From an uncultured Eubacteriales bacterium (GTDB lineage: Bacteria > Bacillota > Clostridia > Oscillospirales > Oscillospiraceae): a stretch of DNA of 64,000 nt. Where the stretch lies: contig UQUO01000007.1 of NCBI GenBank assembly GCA_900544295.1, positions 24,583 to 88,582 of the forward strand. Reading direction: 5' to 3'. A program made the position numbers and the translations under genes. The notes beneath the pieces are model-generated. The model was not told the origin of the DNA. It made no database searches and was given only the letters and a program-made list of their open reading frames with translations. Each line of letters begins with the position of its first letter. Positions within the stretch are counted from its first letter, which is position 1. This document shows positions 42,555 to 51,192 of this stretch, one piece after another.

Positions 42555-44927
42555 ATGAAGAGATTTGACTATGTACGGCCCGGCTCCTGCGCCGAAGCCT
42601 CAAAGGAAATGACCGAGGGCGCGGTCTACGTCGCCGGCGGCAGCGATTTGCTGGGCGCGTTAAAGCAGGACATCCTGCCCAAGTATCCCAAGAAGCTCGT
42701 GAGCCTCAAGAACATCCCGGACATGAGCGGCATCCGCGTCGAGGACGGCGCGCTTAAGATAGGCGCGATGACGAAGCTGGGCGAGGTCTGCGAGAGCGCC
42801 GTCGTGCGCGAGAACGCGCCGGCCCTGGCCGAAGCCGCGCACTCCGTGGCGACGCCGCTGGTGAGGAACCTCGGCACCGTCGGCGGTAACCTCTGCCAGG
42901 ACGTGCGCTGCTGGTTCTACCGCTACCCCAACGAGATAGGCGGCAGGCTGGACTGCGCCCGCAAGGGCGGCTCCGAGTGCTTTGCACTCAAGGGCGACGC
43001 CCGCTATCACAGCATCTTTGGCGGCATGAAGACCGCGAGCCCCGTCGGCTGCTCCGGCGGCTGCCCGAACAACACGGACATAGGCTCGTACATGGAAAAG
43101 CTCCGCGCGGGCGACTGGGCCGGTGCGGCGGAGATATTTTACCGCGTGAACCCCATGCCCACCGTCACGAGCCGCGTCTGCGCCCACCCCTGCGAGAACC
43201 ACTGCAACCGCATGAGCGTCGCCGCCACGCAGGCCGCCTCCGAGGCCGACGACTGCGTCTCCATCCATACCGTAGAGCGCGCCCTGGGCGACTACGCCAT
43301 GCAGCACAAGGACGTCTACTACAAGGCCCCCGAGCATGAGACGGGTCTGAACGTCGCCGTCGTCGGCGCCGGTCCCGCTGGCCTGACCGCGGCCTATTAC
43401 CTGCGCCGCGCGGGCCACAGCGTCACCGTCTACGACAAGATGGAGAAAGCCGGCGGCATGCTGCAATACGCCATCCCGAACTACCGCCTGCCCAAGCATT
43501 ACGTGGACGAGGTCGCCTCCGCCATCGAGGGAATGGGCGTGAAGTTCGAGCTCGGCAAGGAGCTGGGCCGCGACTTCGACGCAGAAAGCCTCGAAAAACG
43601 CTTCGACAAGGTCTTTTACGCCACCGGCGCGTGGAAACGCCCCGTGTTGGGATTTGACGGCGAGGAATTCACCGAGTTCGGCCTGCAGTTCCTGGTCGAG
43701 GTCAACAAGTGGATGAACAAGAAAAAGCGCGAGCACGTCGTCGTCATCGGCGGTGGCAACGTGGCCATGGACGTCGCCGTAACGGCCAAGCGCCTGGGTG
43801 CGAAGAGCGTCACCCTGGTCTTCCGCAAGCCTGAGAACGAGCTGACCGCCTCGCGCGAGGAGATAGAGCGCGCGAAGGAAGAGGGCGTGCAGATAATGCC
43901 CCAGTGGGGCGTGAAGCGCGCGCTGTACGAAAACGGCCAGGTCACTGGCATGGAGCTCAAGCGCACCTTCTATACCCGCGACGAGAACGGCCGCCTTGTG
44001 TTGCACTATAACGAGGACGAGACGACCGTCGTCACCGCCGACAGCGTCCTCATGGCGGCGGGCCAGCAGGTCGATCTGAGTTTCCTGGGCGACTACGCCA
44101 GCGCCCGGGGCCGCCTCGTCGTGGACGGCGAGAGCCAGGCCACCAGCCACGCGGGCGTCTACGCGGGCGGCGACATCGTCTCCGGCCCGAGCACGGTCAT
44201 CAGCGCCATCCGCCAGGGCCGCAACGCCGCCGAGGCCATAAACGCCGGCGCCGGCATCGAAAAGCCAGCATACAAGCACGAGGGCTTCCTCAAATTCGAC
44301 CCCGCGTTCTCCGAGCTGCACCGCGGCGTGAAGGATATCAGTATCCCCGTAGAGGAGCGCACGCTCGAACGTGAGGACAGCGTCACCATAAGCCCCGAGG
44401 CCGCGCAGCAGGAGGCGCGCCGCTGCATGAACTGCGGCTGCTACAGCGTGAACGCCTCCGACCTCTCGCCGGTCCTCGTCGCCCTGGGCGCAACGGTCAA
44501 GACCAGCCGCCGCGAGCTGCCCGCCGCCGAGCTCTTCACCGAGAGCCTCAAGGTCAAGGACATGCTGGAGCCGGACGAGATAGTCACTGAGATATCCATA
44601 CCTCTCTCCGAGGGCCGCACCGCGCACTACGATAAGTTCCGCCTGCGCGACAGCGTGGACTTCGCCATGGTGAGCCTCGCCAGCGCCTACGAGCTGGAGG
44701 GCGGCAAGATAAGCTCCGCGAGCCTGGTGCTCGGCGGAGTCGCCCCCGTGCCGCTCCGGCGCGAGGCGGCGGAGAGCTACCTCACCGGCAAGGCCCCCAG
44801 CGAGGAGACGGCTGAGGAGGTCGCTCGCATTGCCCTGGAGGGCGCCGTACCATTTGAGAAGAACGTTTACAAGGTTCAGGTAGCACAGTCTCTCATTAAG
44901 CAGTCTGTACTCAGGCTGATGGCCTGA
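42555..44927 (+). CDS. FAD subunit with nested GltD-like NAD(P)H oxidoreductase
   Basis: A 790-residue fusion. Residues 1 to about 158 are the FAD_binding_5 half of a CoxM-type subunit (YVAGGSDLLG; GTVGGNLCQ), with extra cysteines CQDVRC and DCARKGGSEC as in the 4Fe-4S loop of 4-hydroxybenzoyl-CoA reductase beta subunits. Residues about 160-620 are a complete GltD-like module: CSGGCPNNTDI and RVCAHPCENHC (4Fe-4S cysteines), VVGAGPAGLTAAYYL (FAD), VVIGGGNVAMD (NAD(P)H). The CoxM sequence then resumes at CYSVNASDLSPVLVALGA and ends in its usual C-terminal domain. This points to electron exchange between the Mo enzyme and NAD(P)H or ferredoxin. Confidence 0.9.
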   Translation: MKRFDYVRPGSCAEASKEMTEGAVYVAGGSDLLGALKQDILPKYPKKLVSLKNIPDMSGIRVEDGALKIGAMTKLGEVCESAVVRENAPALAEAAHSVATPLVRNLGTVGGNLCQDVRCWFYRYPNEIGGRLDCARKGGSECFALKGDARYHSIFGGMKTASPVGCSGGCPNNTDIGSYMEKLRAGDWAGAAEIFYRVNPMPTVTSRVCAHPCENHCNRMSVAATQAASEADDCVSIHTVERALGDYAMQHKDVYYKAPEHETGLNVAVVGAGPAGLTAAYYLRRAGHSVTVYDKMEKAGGMLQYAIPNYRLPKHYVDEVASAIEGMGVKFELGKELGRDFDAESLEKRFDKVFYATGAWKRPVLGFDGEEFTEFGLQFLVEVNKWMNKKKREHVVVIGGGNVAMDVAVTAKRLGAKSVTLVFRKPENELTASREEIERAKEEGVQIMPQWGVKRALYENGQVTGMELKRTFYTRDENGRLVLHYNEDETTVVTADSVLMAAGQQVDLSFLGDYASARGRLVVDGESQATSHAGVYAGGDIVSGPSTVISAIRQGRNAAEAINAGAGIEKPAYKHEGFLKFDPAFSELHRGVKDISIPVEERTLEREDSVTISPEAAQQEARRCMNCGCYSVNASDLSPVLVALGATVKTSRRELPAAELFTESLKVKDMLEPDEIVTEISIPLSEGRTAHYDKFRLRDSVDFAMVSLASAYELEGGKISSASLVLGGVAPVPLRREAAESYLTGKAPSEETAEEVARIALEGAVPFEKNVYKVQVAQSLIKQSVLRLMA

Positions 44928-44940
44928 CACGGCGGAAAAG

Positions 44941-44970
44941 CAGTCCCCCGCGGCGCGCTGCGGGGGACTG
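44941..44970 (+). promoter_or_regulatory. Hairpin between the hydroxylase and the radical SAM gene
   Basis: CAGTCCCCCGC and GCGGGGGACTG form an 11-bp stem. Only TTGG follows, so it is a weak terminator or a processing/attenuation structure; the ribosome site GGAGG of the next gene begins two bases later. Confidence 0.55.
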
Positions 44971-44986
44971 TTGGAGGTTGACAAGC

Positions 44987-45664
44987 ATGGAAAAGCTGAG
45001 GATAATATTGACAAGCCGCTGCGAGCTCCAGTGCCGATATTGCCAGCGGAGGAGCGAGGATGGTCCCTTTGCGGAAAGGGAGGCCGTACTCCGCGCGGCA
45101 CAGGGCGCGGCGGATGTCGAGCTTGCGGGCGGGGACCCGCTGCTGTACCCGGATATCTGCGGCCTTGTGCGCGAACTCAGGGCCCAGCCGGGCCTGGAGC
45201 GGCTCAGCCTCGCCACGAACGGCGTGCGCCTGGCTCCGCTGGTCACGGAGCTCAAGGCCGCGGGCCTGGACGCCGTGGATATCCATATAGACAGCTGCAA
45301 CGCCTGGAATTTCGAGGCCATCACGGGCCGCAGCCAGCTGCTCAATGAGATCCTGAACGGCCTATGGAGTTCTGTCGCCCAGGGCCTGGAGGTCAGCGTG
45401 ACGAGCGTGCTCCTGCCTGAGACGCTCTCGCAGGCGGCTGTCATGGCCTCGCTGGCCAAGCAGTACGACATAACCGTGCGTTTCCTGCGCCTGAATGAGC
45501 GCGCCCCGGGGTATGACGAAGCGCTGGCCCTGCTGGGCCGCTATATAAAGGGGCTGTGGGCGGCGGACGGAAGCTGGCGCTCGCCGGAGCTGCGTGGAAA
45601 AATCGTCTTCGGCGCGCCTGAGCGCCGGAGCCTCAGCCTTGTGGAGGATGCCTGTGAAGGATAA
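44987..45664 (+). CDS. Short radical SAM protein, MoaA-like
   Basis: A 225-residue protein with the radical SAM cluster motif CELQCRYC (CxxxCxxC) near residue 10 and a following AGGDPLLYPDI that fits the SAM-binding GGE-type loop. It resembles the N-terminal two thirds of MoaA but lacks the second 4Fe-4S domain, so it is probably not a molybdopterin-synthesis MoaA itself. ATG 44987 lies nine bases after GGAGG. Next to a molybdenum enzyme it may mature a cofactor, a peptide or the enzyme. The next gene starts inside its end. Confidence 0.75.
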   Translation: MEKLRIILTSRCELQCRYCQRRSEDGPFAEREAVLRAAQGAADVELAGGDPLLYPDICGLVRELRAQPGLERLSLATNGVRLAPLVTELKAAGLDAVDIHIDSCNAWNFEAITGRSQLLNEILNGLWSSVAQGLEVSVTSVLLPETLSQAAVMASLAKQYDITVRFLRLNERAPGYDEALALLGRYIKGLWAADGSWRSPELRGKIVFGAPERRSLSLVEDACEG

Positions 45665-46364
45665 CCCGAATTTCAGAATAAAGGTGCCGAGCTTTATCAG
45701 CACGCGTCAGAATGCGTGGATATTCCAGCGCCTGGGCGAGCCGGTGGAGTTCCGTGCAGACCAGCTCATCGCCATGCCGGGCTGCTATCCCAGGTATAGC
45801 TATTTTCTAAAAACCGGGCGAGTGATAGCCGGCATCGTGAACAGCTCAAGCAGCCAGCGGCTCATGCTCTCTTTCGAGGAGAGCAGCCTGCTGCTGGAGC
45901 AGCACCAGCTCACCGGCAAGCCCTGTGACCTCTATTACCGCGCCGTGACGCCTTGCACGGCGCAGATGATACCCTGCCACGACATGACCCAGGCCATGCG
46001 CGCGGACTTTTCCGTGACGCTGGACGTGCTAAACGCCATCTCCGACCTCGGGGCCATGTCCCTTCGGCAGAGGATGTTTGAGACGGAGGCTGACGCCACC
46101 GCCAAGGTCTGCGCACAGTTTCTGGATTTCGCTTTGGCCTTCGGTGAGGAAGAGGCAGGCGAGACGCTGATAGGGGAGAAGCTGACGCAGGACAAGATAG
46201 GCGCGCTGAGCGGTCTGCACCGTGTTACCGTCTCGCGTGAGATAAAGAAGCTCCGCGAGCGCGGTCTGCTGCGCTTTGAGGGCGGCTACTACCGTATAAT
46301 CAGCCTGAACGCGCTGATTGAGTACTGCGACGCGCACAACGGGGGAGAAAACGATGAAGATTGA
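45654..46364 (+). CDS. Crp/Fnr-family regulator of the second hydroxylase region
   Basis: About 236 residues with a cNMP-binding-type barrel (SYFLKTGRVIAGIVNSSSSQ) and a C-terminal winged helix (LTQDKIGALSGLHRVTVSREIKKLRERGLL, the helix-turn-helix of FNR-like proteins). GTG 45654 lies six bases after GGAGG; ATG 45648 is also possible. No N-terminal four-cysteine cluster is evident. It overlaps the radical SAM gene at its start and the next gene at its end, so it is co-expressed with the hydroxylase region and may respond to its product or redox state. Confidence 0.82.
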   Translation: MKDNPNFRIKVPSFISTRQNAWIFQRLGEPVEFRADQLIAMPGCYPRYSYFLKTGRVIAGIVNSSSSQRLMLSFEESSLLLEQHQLTGKPCDLYYRAVTPCTAQMIPCHDMTQAMRADFSVTLDVLNAISDLGAMSLRQRMFETEADATAKVCAQFLDFALAFGEEEAGETLIGEKLTQDKIGALSGLHRVTVSREIKKLRERGLLRFEGGYYRIISLNALIEYCDAHNGGENDED

Positions 46365-46731
46365 AGAATACGCGGCCCTGCGCGGCAAATATCCCATGCC
46401 CGAGGACGCCGTGGCCGTCGGCACCGCCGCCGACCGCGAGACAGGCGACCTTGTAGCCATCGGCGTCGTCACCCGCCGCAAGACCTACGCCCGGACGGGC
46501 TACGTGTGCCAAAAGGACGCCCCCGCTGAGCTACACGCCTGCGCCTGCGCGCTGCAGGAGCTCATACAGGACATGCCTGTAATCAAAACAGTCCTTCTGA
46601 AACCTGAGGACATCTGCGCCAAACTGACCGACGCCCCGCCGGAAAAGCTCCTGCGGCTTTCAACCCTCTGCCTCGCCGCCCTCCGCCAAACCCTGAACGC
46701 TTGCCTGACGGAGCTGGATGATATAGATTGA
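46354..46731 (+). CDS. Small cysteine-containing protein of unknown function
   Basis: A 125-residue protein. A central segment YVCQKDAPAELHACACAL carries Cys, His and two Cys in a pattern faintly like iron-sulfur scaffold proteins (IscU/NifU type), but overall similarity is too weak for a call. ATG 46354 follows GGGGGAG and lies within the end of the Crp/Fnr gene. It is the last gene of the second hydroxylase group, so a role in metal or cluster handling for that enzyme is possible. Confidence 0.65.
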   Translation: MKIEEYAALRGKYPMPEDAVAVGTAADRETGDLVAIGVVTRRKTYARTGYVCQKDAPAELHACACALQELIQDMPVIKTVLLKPEDICAKLTDAPPEKLLRLSTLCLAALRQTLNACLTELDDID

Positions 46732-46762
46732 GCACCCACCCTGACAGGGCGGGTGCTTTTTT
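46731..46762. terminator. Bidirectional terminator between convergent genes
   Basis: AGCACCCACCCTG and GGCGGGTGCT form a stem with loop ACAG followed by TTTTTT; it starts at the stop of the small protein and ends at the stop of the AraC gene. Confidence 0.85.
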
Positions 46763-47810
46763 ATATTCTCTGCTTCCTGAAGGCGGAGGGGGTCAGACCC
46801 TCGCGGCTTTTGAAGAGGTAGAGAAAATGGTTTGTGTTCGGGATGCCGACAAGCTGGGCGATCTCGGCTATGCTGCGGCGGGAGTCTACCAGCATGCTTT
46901 TGGCGTGGTCGAGGCGGATTCCGATGAGGTAGTCGTTCGGGCTTTTGCCGACGTAGCGCTTGAACTCGCGGGACATGTGGTATTTGCTGATGTTAAATGT
47001 ACGCGCCAGGTCGTCCAGGGATATGCTGCGGCTGTAGTTGCGGTCGAGATAGGCCTGTATGGCAACGATGATGTCCGGTACAATGAGCTGCTTTGCCGAG
47101 GAGCTGACGACAGCGAGGTCCACCTCCATGAAGAGGCTCAGCAGCAGGTGTGCAAAGACGGAATCCGGGTCTGGGCAGGCCTCGGTCCTGGTGCTGAGCA
47201 GCTGCCAGATGAGAGAGCGGAAGCGCGTTCCCGCTCCGAAAGTGAGCTGGATGACACCGTCCTCCCGCATCCGGCGGCAGGTCTCGGCGAAGAGGTGGGA
47301 GTCCATGCGCCCGTGGACTCGCACAAAGGCGCACTCCCAGCTCTGCCCGGGGCTGGCGCGGTAGTGTGCCCGGCGGCTGCAATCGAGCCACACGCAGTCG
47401 TATTTTCTGCACTTAATGCCGCGCCCGTCCACAACCACCTCGCCCTCGCCAAGCAGCGTGTAGCACAGCAGCGTCGCATCCCGGGAATAGACGTTGATGC
47501 CGCTGCCCGGGATTGCCGCGGAGGTCAGGCGGATGATGCCTATGCCCGAGTCCGGGTCGAGCTCCGAGTAGGATGAGACGAAGCGGGAGTATTTGAGCCC
47601 CAGCCCGCTCTCCGCGGCGGGGGAGGACATGACATTCAGGAAGGTCTCCGGCTCCTCCATCGAGTGCGCCATAAAGAGTTCGAGATACTCCTCCTCGCTC
47701 CCTTCTGCGCCGCTGTCCGCGACCGGCTCAATGGCCCGCTCGATAAAGGCGGCCAGGTATTCCTCTTCTGCCTCCAGAGCTGTATCAAAGAGCAAATAGT
47801 CCGCTTCCAC
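46761..47810 (-). CDS. AraC-family regulator divergent from the acyl-CoA dehydrogenase operon
   Basis: A 349-residue protein. The N-terminal half contains a cupin-like sensing region (TLLCYTLLGEGEVVVDGRGIK), and the C-terminal 100 residues form the two AraC helix-turn-helices (ISLDDLARTFNISKYHMSREFKRYVGKSPNDYL and IAEIAQLVGIPNTNHFLYLFKSREGLTPSAFR). The GTG start at 47810 lies nine bases after GGAGG. It is divergent from the gene at 48,204, with a long control region between, so it most likely activates the catabolic operon when its ligand is present. Confidence 0.9.
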   Translation of the reverse strand: MEADYLLFDTALEAEEEYLAAFIERAIEPVADSGAEGSEEEYLELFMAHSMEEPETFLNVMSSPAAESGLGLKYSRFVSSYSELDPDSGIGIIRLTSAAIPGSGINVYSRDATLLCYTLLGEGEVVVDGRGIKCRKYDCVWLDCSRRAHYRASPGQSWECAFVRVHGRMDSHLFAETCRRMREDGVIQLTFGAGTRFRSLIWQLLSTRTEACPDPDSVFAHLLLSLFMEVDLAVVSSSAKQLIVPDIIVAIQAYLDRNYSRSISLDDLARTFNISKYHMSREFKRYVGKSPNDYLIGIRLDHAKSMLVDSRRSIAEIAQLVGIPNTNHFLYLFKSREGLTPSAFRKQRI

Positions 47811-48203
47811 CGGCTTTCACCTCCAAAATGCAATAGCAAAATATAAAGAAATATGACACCGGCTTCTGAGCACGATTGCGCGGGTGCCAAGCATATAACA
47901 AAGCGTAACAAACGCTAAGGTCGCTTTAATCAAGCTGAAACCAGCATGATTAATTATAAAACATCTGTACATCACCGTCAACGTAGCAATAATGAACAAA
48001 TTATGACCAAATAACGAAGCGTAACGGGATGTTGCGCCAATCACATATATCTTGCTAAGCTGCACTAGTCAAGCATTTGACAGAGCAAGAAATAAGAGAT
48101 ATTGCGCACTATACTATATTGAGTTTGCTTGACAAAAAAGCGATAATCAGGCTGAGGGCGGCCGCGATGGACGCTGGAAATCTAAATAACGGGAGGAAAG
48201 AAC
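47811..48203. promoter_or_regulatory. AraC/acyl-CoA dehydrogenase control region
   Basis: A 393-bp divergent AT-rich region. TTGAGT (48119-48124), 17 bp, GATAAT (48142-48147) is a good promoter for the acyl-CoA dehydrogenase gene. AAGCGTAAC occurs twice in direct orientation (47901-47909 and 48017-48025), 116 bp apart, as candidate AraC sites that could loop. No gene is supported here; a TTG-started frame from 48,077 runs into the next gene out of phase. Confidence 0.55.
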
Positions 48204-49343
48204 ATGACGTTCAACTTTACGGAAGAACAGGTTATGATACGCGACATGGTGAGAGAGTTCACCAAGAAGGAAGTCGAACCCCGTGACAAATGGATGGACG
48301 AGAACGGCTTTGACTACGAGCTGCACAAGAAGCTGACCCAGGCCGGGCTCATGGGCATACACCTGGACGAGAAGTACGGCGGTGGCGGCGGCGACGCCGT
48401 GACCAGCATCATCGTTATCCACGAGATAGCCAAGGGCAGCGCCTCCGAGGCCCTGTTCCTGGATGCCAACTGGCTGGCGGCTGACCTGATCCTCTACCAC
48501 GGCACCGAGGCGCAGAAGGACAAGTACCTGCCCCAGGCGGCGCAGGGCAAGATCTTCGCCTTCGGCTTGACCGAGTCCTGCGCGGGCTCCGACGCGGCGG
48601 GCATCAAGTCCACCGTGGTCCCAGCTGACGACGGCGGCTGGATACTCAACGGCGGCAAGGCCTGGATAACGAACTCCGGCGTTGCGGATTACTACATAAT
48701 CCTGGCCAAGACCGACCCGGACGCCGGTTCCCGCGGCATTTCCGCCTTTATCGTCCCGAAGGACGCCGAGGGCCTGACGATAGGCAAGTTCGAGGACAAG
48801 ATGGGCATGCGCGGCAGCGCGACCTGCGAGCTTTCCTTCGACAACATCCACCTTCCGGCAGACGCGCTGCTCGGCTCACAGGGCATGGGCTTTAAGATGG
48901 CGATGCAGGCCCTGGACGGCGCGCGCATCAGTATAGGCGCCATAGCCGCCGGCCTCGCGGAACACGCCATGACAATAGCCAAGAACTACGCAAACGAGCG
49001 CGTGGCCTTCGGCAAGCCCATCGGCAAGTTTGAGGGCGTGCAGTTCAAGTTTGCGGACATGTCCGCCGAGATACGTGCCATGGAGCTTATGACCTATGAC
49101 ACTGCCCGCATGAAGGCGGAGGGCAAGCGCCACACGCTGGAGGCGGCGCAGACCAAGCTCTTTTCCGCCACGCGCTGCACGCAGATATGCCTTGAGTGCC
49201 AGCAGGTGCTAGGCGGCAACGGCTACAGCAAGGAGTACCACGTCGAACGCTTCGTGCGCGACGCAAAGCTGCTGGAGATAGGCGAGGGCACGAACGAGAT
49301 ACTGCGCATGCTCATCGGCGGCACCATCCTTGCGCAGAAATAA
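48204..49343 (+). CDS. Acyl-CoA dehydrogenase, Etf-linked
   Basis: A 379-residue flavoprotein of the butyryl-CoA dehydrogenase type. FGLTESCAGSDAAG and WITNSGVADYYI are the FAD/substrate segments, and LEIGEGTNEI near residue 360 holds the catalytic Glu of short-chain enzymes. It interconverts acyl-CoA and trans-2-enoyl-CoA with the adjacent Etf as electron partner. ATG 48204 follows GGGAGG. Together with etfB, etfA and the CaiB-type transferase it forms a unit like the carnitine operon (caiA, fixAB, caiB), but this enzyme looks more like Bcd than CaiA. Confidence 0.92.
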   Translation: MTFNFTEEQVMIRDMVREFTKKEVEPRDKWMDENGFDYELHKKLTQAGLMGIHLDEKYGGGGGDAVTSIIVIHEIAKGSASEALFLDANWLAADLILYHGTEAQKDKYLPQAAQGKIFAFGLTESCAGSDAAGIKSTVVPADDGGWILNGGKAWITNSGVADYYIILAKTDPDAGSRGISAFIVPKDAEGLTIGKFEDKMGMRGSATCELSFDNIHLPADALLGSQGMGFKMAMQALDGARISIGAIAAGLAEHAMTIAKNYANERVAFGKPIGKFEGVQFKFADMSAEIRAMELMTYDTARMKAEGKRHTLEAAQTKLFSATRCTQICLECQQVLGGNGYSKEYHVERFVRDAKLLEIGEGTNEILRMLIGGTILAQK

Positions 49344-49364
49344 AGGCGCTGAGAGAGAAATAAG

Positions 49365-50150
49365 ATGAAAATTATAGTTTTTGTAAAACAGGTGCCGGAT
49401 ACGGAGGACGTGAAGCTTGACCCCAAGACCGGCAATCTGCAGCGCGAGGGCGTGCAGAGCATAATGAACCCTCTTGACGCCAACGCCCTGGAGACGGCGC
49501 TGCGTCTCAAGGAAAAGTACGGCGGCACGGTGACGGCCGTGAGCATGGGGCCTCCCCAGGCGGACGAGGTGCTCAAAAAGGCGCTGGCCATGGGCTGCGA
49601 CGAGTCTGCGTTGCTCTCGGACCGCGCTCTCGGCGGCGCGGACACGCTGGCTACGGGCTATCCGCTGGCAAAGGCCGCGGAAAAGCTCGGCGGATACGAC
49701 CTGCTCATCTGCGGCCGCCACGCCACGGACGCCGAGACGGCCCAGACAGGACCCATCATCGCCGCCTTCCTGGGGATCCCCCAGGTCACTCTCTGCGGCG
49801 AGGTCGAGATCGAGGACGGCTGGGCCCTCTGCGAGCGCCTGCTGCCCGACAGGACGGAGAAAGTCCGCGTCAAGCTCCCAGCCCTTATCACCGTCTGCGC
49901 CGAGGCCAACGAGCCGCGCTATCCGACGCCCATAGGCATTATGAAGGCCCTCAAAAAGCCGCGCCACGTCTGGAACGCCGCCGACCTCGGCTGCGAGCCG
50001 GACATGATAGGCATCCCCGGCTCGCCCTCCATCAACAAGCGCGTGTTCGCGCCCCCGAAGCGCAACACGGACACGAAGTATTACACCGGCTCGGTCGAGG
50101 AGATGGCCAAGGCCATCGTGGACACCCTCGAAGCCGAACGCCTGATATGA
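49365..50150 (+). CDS. etfB: Electron transfer flavoprotein beta subunit
   Basis: A 261-residue EtfB/FixA protein. It has KIIVFVKQVPDTEDVKLD at the N terminus, NPLDANALETALRLKEKYGG and DLLICGRHATDAETAQTGP, the AMP/FAD-binding region. With EtfA it carries electrons to or from the acyl-CoA dehydrogenase encoded just upstream. The size and the QTGP region are compatible either with a simple or with a bifurcating Etf; the sequence by eye does not decide. Confidence 0.94.
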   Translation: MKIIVFVKQVPDTEDVKLDPKTGNLQREGVQSIMNPLDANALETALRLKEKYGGTVTAVSMGPPQADEVLKKALAMGCDESALLSDRALGGADTLATGYPLAKAAEKLGGYDLLICGRHATDAETAQTGPIIAAFLGIPQVTLCGEVEIEDGWALCERLLPDRTEKVRVKLPALITVCAEANEPRYPTPIGIMKALKKPRHVWNAADLGCEPDMIGIPGSPSINKRVFAPPKRNTDTKYYTGSVEEMAKAIVDTLEAERLI

Positions 50151-50164
50151 GGGGAGGCGGCAAC

Positions 50165-51172
50165 ATGGGAAAAGAAGCGTATAAGGACATCTGGGTGTTT
50201 GCTGAGCAGGAGGGCGGCAGGCTCTCCTCTACGACTTTTGAGCTGCTGGCCAAATCCCACGACCTGAAGCAGAAGCTCGGCGGCGAGGACGCCGTCGTTG
50301 CCGTGCTGCTGGGCAGCGGGGTGGAGGCCCTGGCCGCGGAGCTCTTCGCCTACGGCGCTGAGAAGGTCATCCTGGCCGAGCACGAGGCCCTCGCCCTGTA
50401 CAGCGCTCGCCCCTACGAAAAGGCGCTGGTGCAGCTTTGCGAGAAGCATAAGCCCTCCGTCCTCCTCTTCGCCGCCTCGGCCCAGGGCCGCGATGTCGCG
50501 CCGCGCGTCATGTGCTCCCTGCGCACGGGCCTGACGGCGGACGCAATCGACCTCGACGTTGACGAAGAGGGTACCTTTGTCCAAACCACGCCGAACTTCG
50601 GCGGGAACATCCTCAGTCACATCGCCATCCCGGAAAAGCGCCCGCAGATGGTCACGGTCCACCCGCGCGTGTTTGAGCCTCTGGAGCCGAAGCCCGGCGC
50701 GCAGGGAGAGCTTATCCGCGAGAGCGTGGAGGTCGAGCCCGATGCCGACTACGTAGTCGTCGAGAGCCGGAAAAAGCAGAGCGACGGTAAGCCCATCGAC
50801 GAGTGCGACGTCCTGGTCGCCGGCGGACGCGGCATAAAGAGCGAGGAGGACCTCGCGCAGCTGCGCCGCCTGGCCGAGCTGCTGGGCGGGGAGCTGGCCT
50901 GCTCCAGGCCCCTGTGCGACTGCGGCTGGATGCCGCACGAGGAGCAGATAGGCCAGTCCGGCACCACGGTGAAGCCGAAGTTTATCCTCAACGTCGCCAT
51001 TTCCGGCTCCGTCCAGTACCTTACCGGCATGCAGAACGCCGGCTGCATAATGAGCATAAACCACACCGCCTCCGCGCCCATATACGATGTCTCGCACTAC
51101 GGCGCCGTGGCGGATTACCGCAGGCTCATCCCCGAGATAATAGCGGAGATAGAGCGCAGGAAAGCGAAATAA
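50165..51172 (+). CDS. etfA: Electron transfer flavoprotein alpha subunit
   Basis: A 335-residue EtfA/FixB protein. The C-terminal FAD domain shows GGRGIKSEEDLAQLRRLAELLGGELACSRP, then IGQSGTTVKPKFILNVAISGSVQYLTGMQNA, the standard FAD-binding signature. ATG 50165 follows GGGAGG; an in-frame ATG at 50147 overlapping etfB has no ribosome site. No ferredoxin domain is fused. It forms the heterodimer with EtfB. Confidence 0.94.
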   Translation: MGKEAYKDIWVFAEQEGGRLSSTTFELLAKSHDLKQKLGGEDAVVAVLLGSGVEALAAELFAYGAEKVILAEHEALALYSARPYEKALVQLCEKHKPSVLLFAASAQGRDVAPRVMCSLRTGLTADAIDLDVDEEGTFVQTTPNFGGNILSHIAIPEKRPQMVTVHPRVFEPLEPKPGAQGELIRESVEVEPDADYVVVESRKKQSDGKPIDECDVLVAGGRGIKSEEDLAQLRRLAELLGGELACSRPLCDCGWMPHEEQIGQSGTTVKPKFILNVAISGSVQYLTGMQNAGCIMSINHTASAPIYDVSHYGAVADYRRLIPEIIAEIERRKAK

Positions 51173-51192
51173 AGCAAAAAGGAGTGCCAATA

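Noticed and set aside
44987-45664. Radical SAM protein as true MoaA
   Set aside because: It lacks the C-terminal second 4Fe-4S domain of MoaA and is about 100 residues shorter.
48077-48286. TTG-started frame in the AraC control region
   Set aside because: It overlaps the promoter and runs out of phase into the acyl-CoA dehydrogenase gene; no ribosome site is seen.
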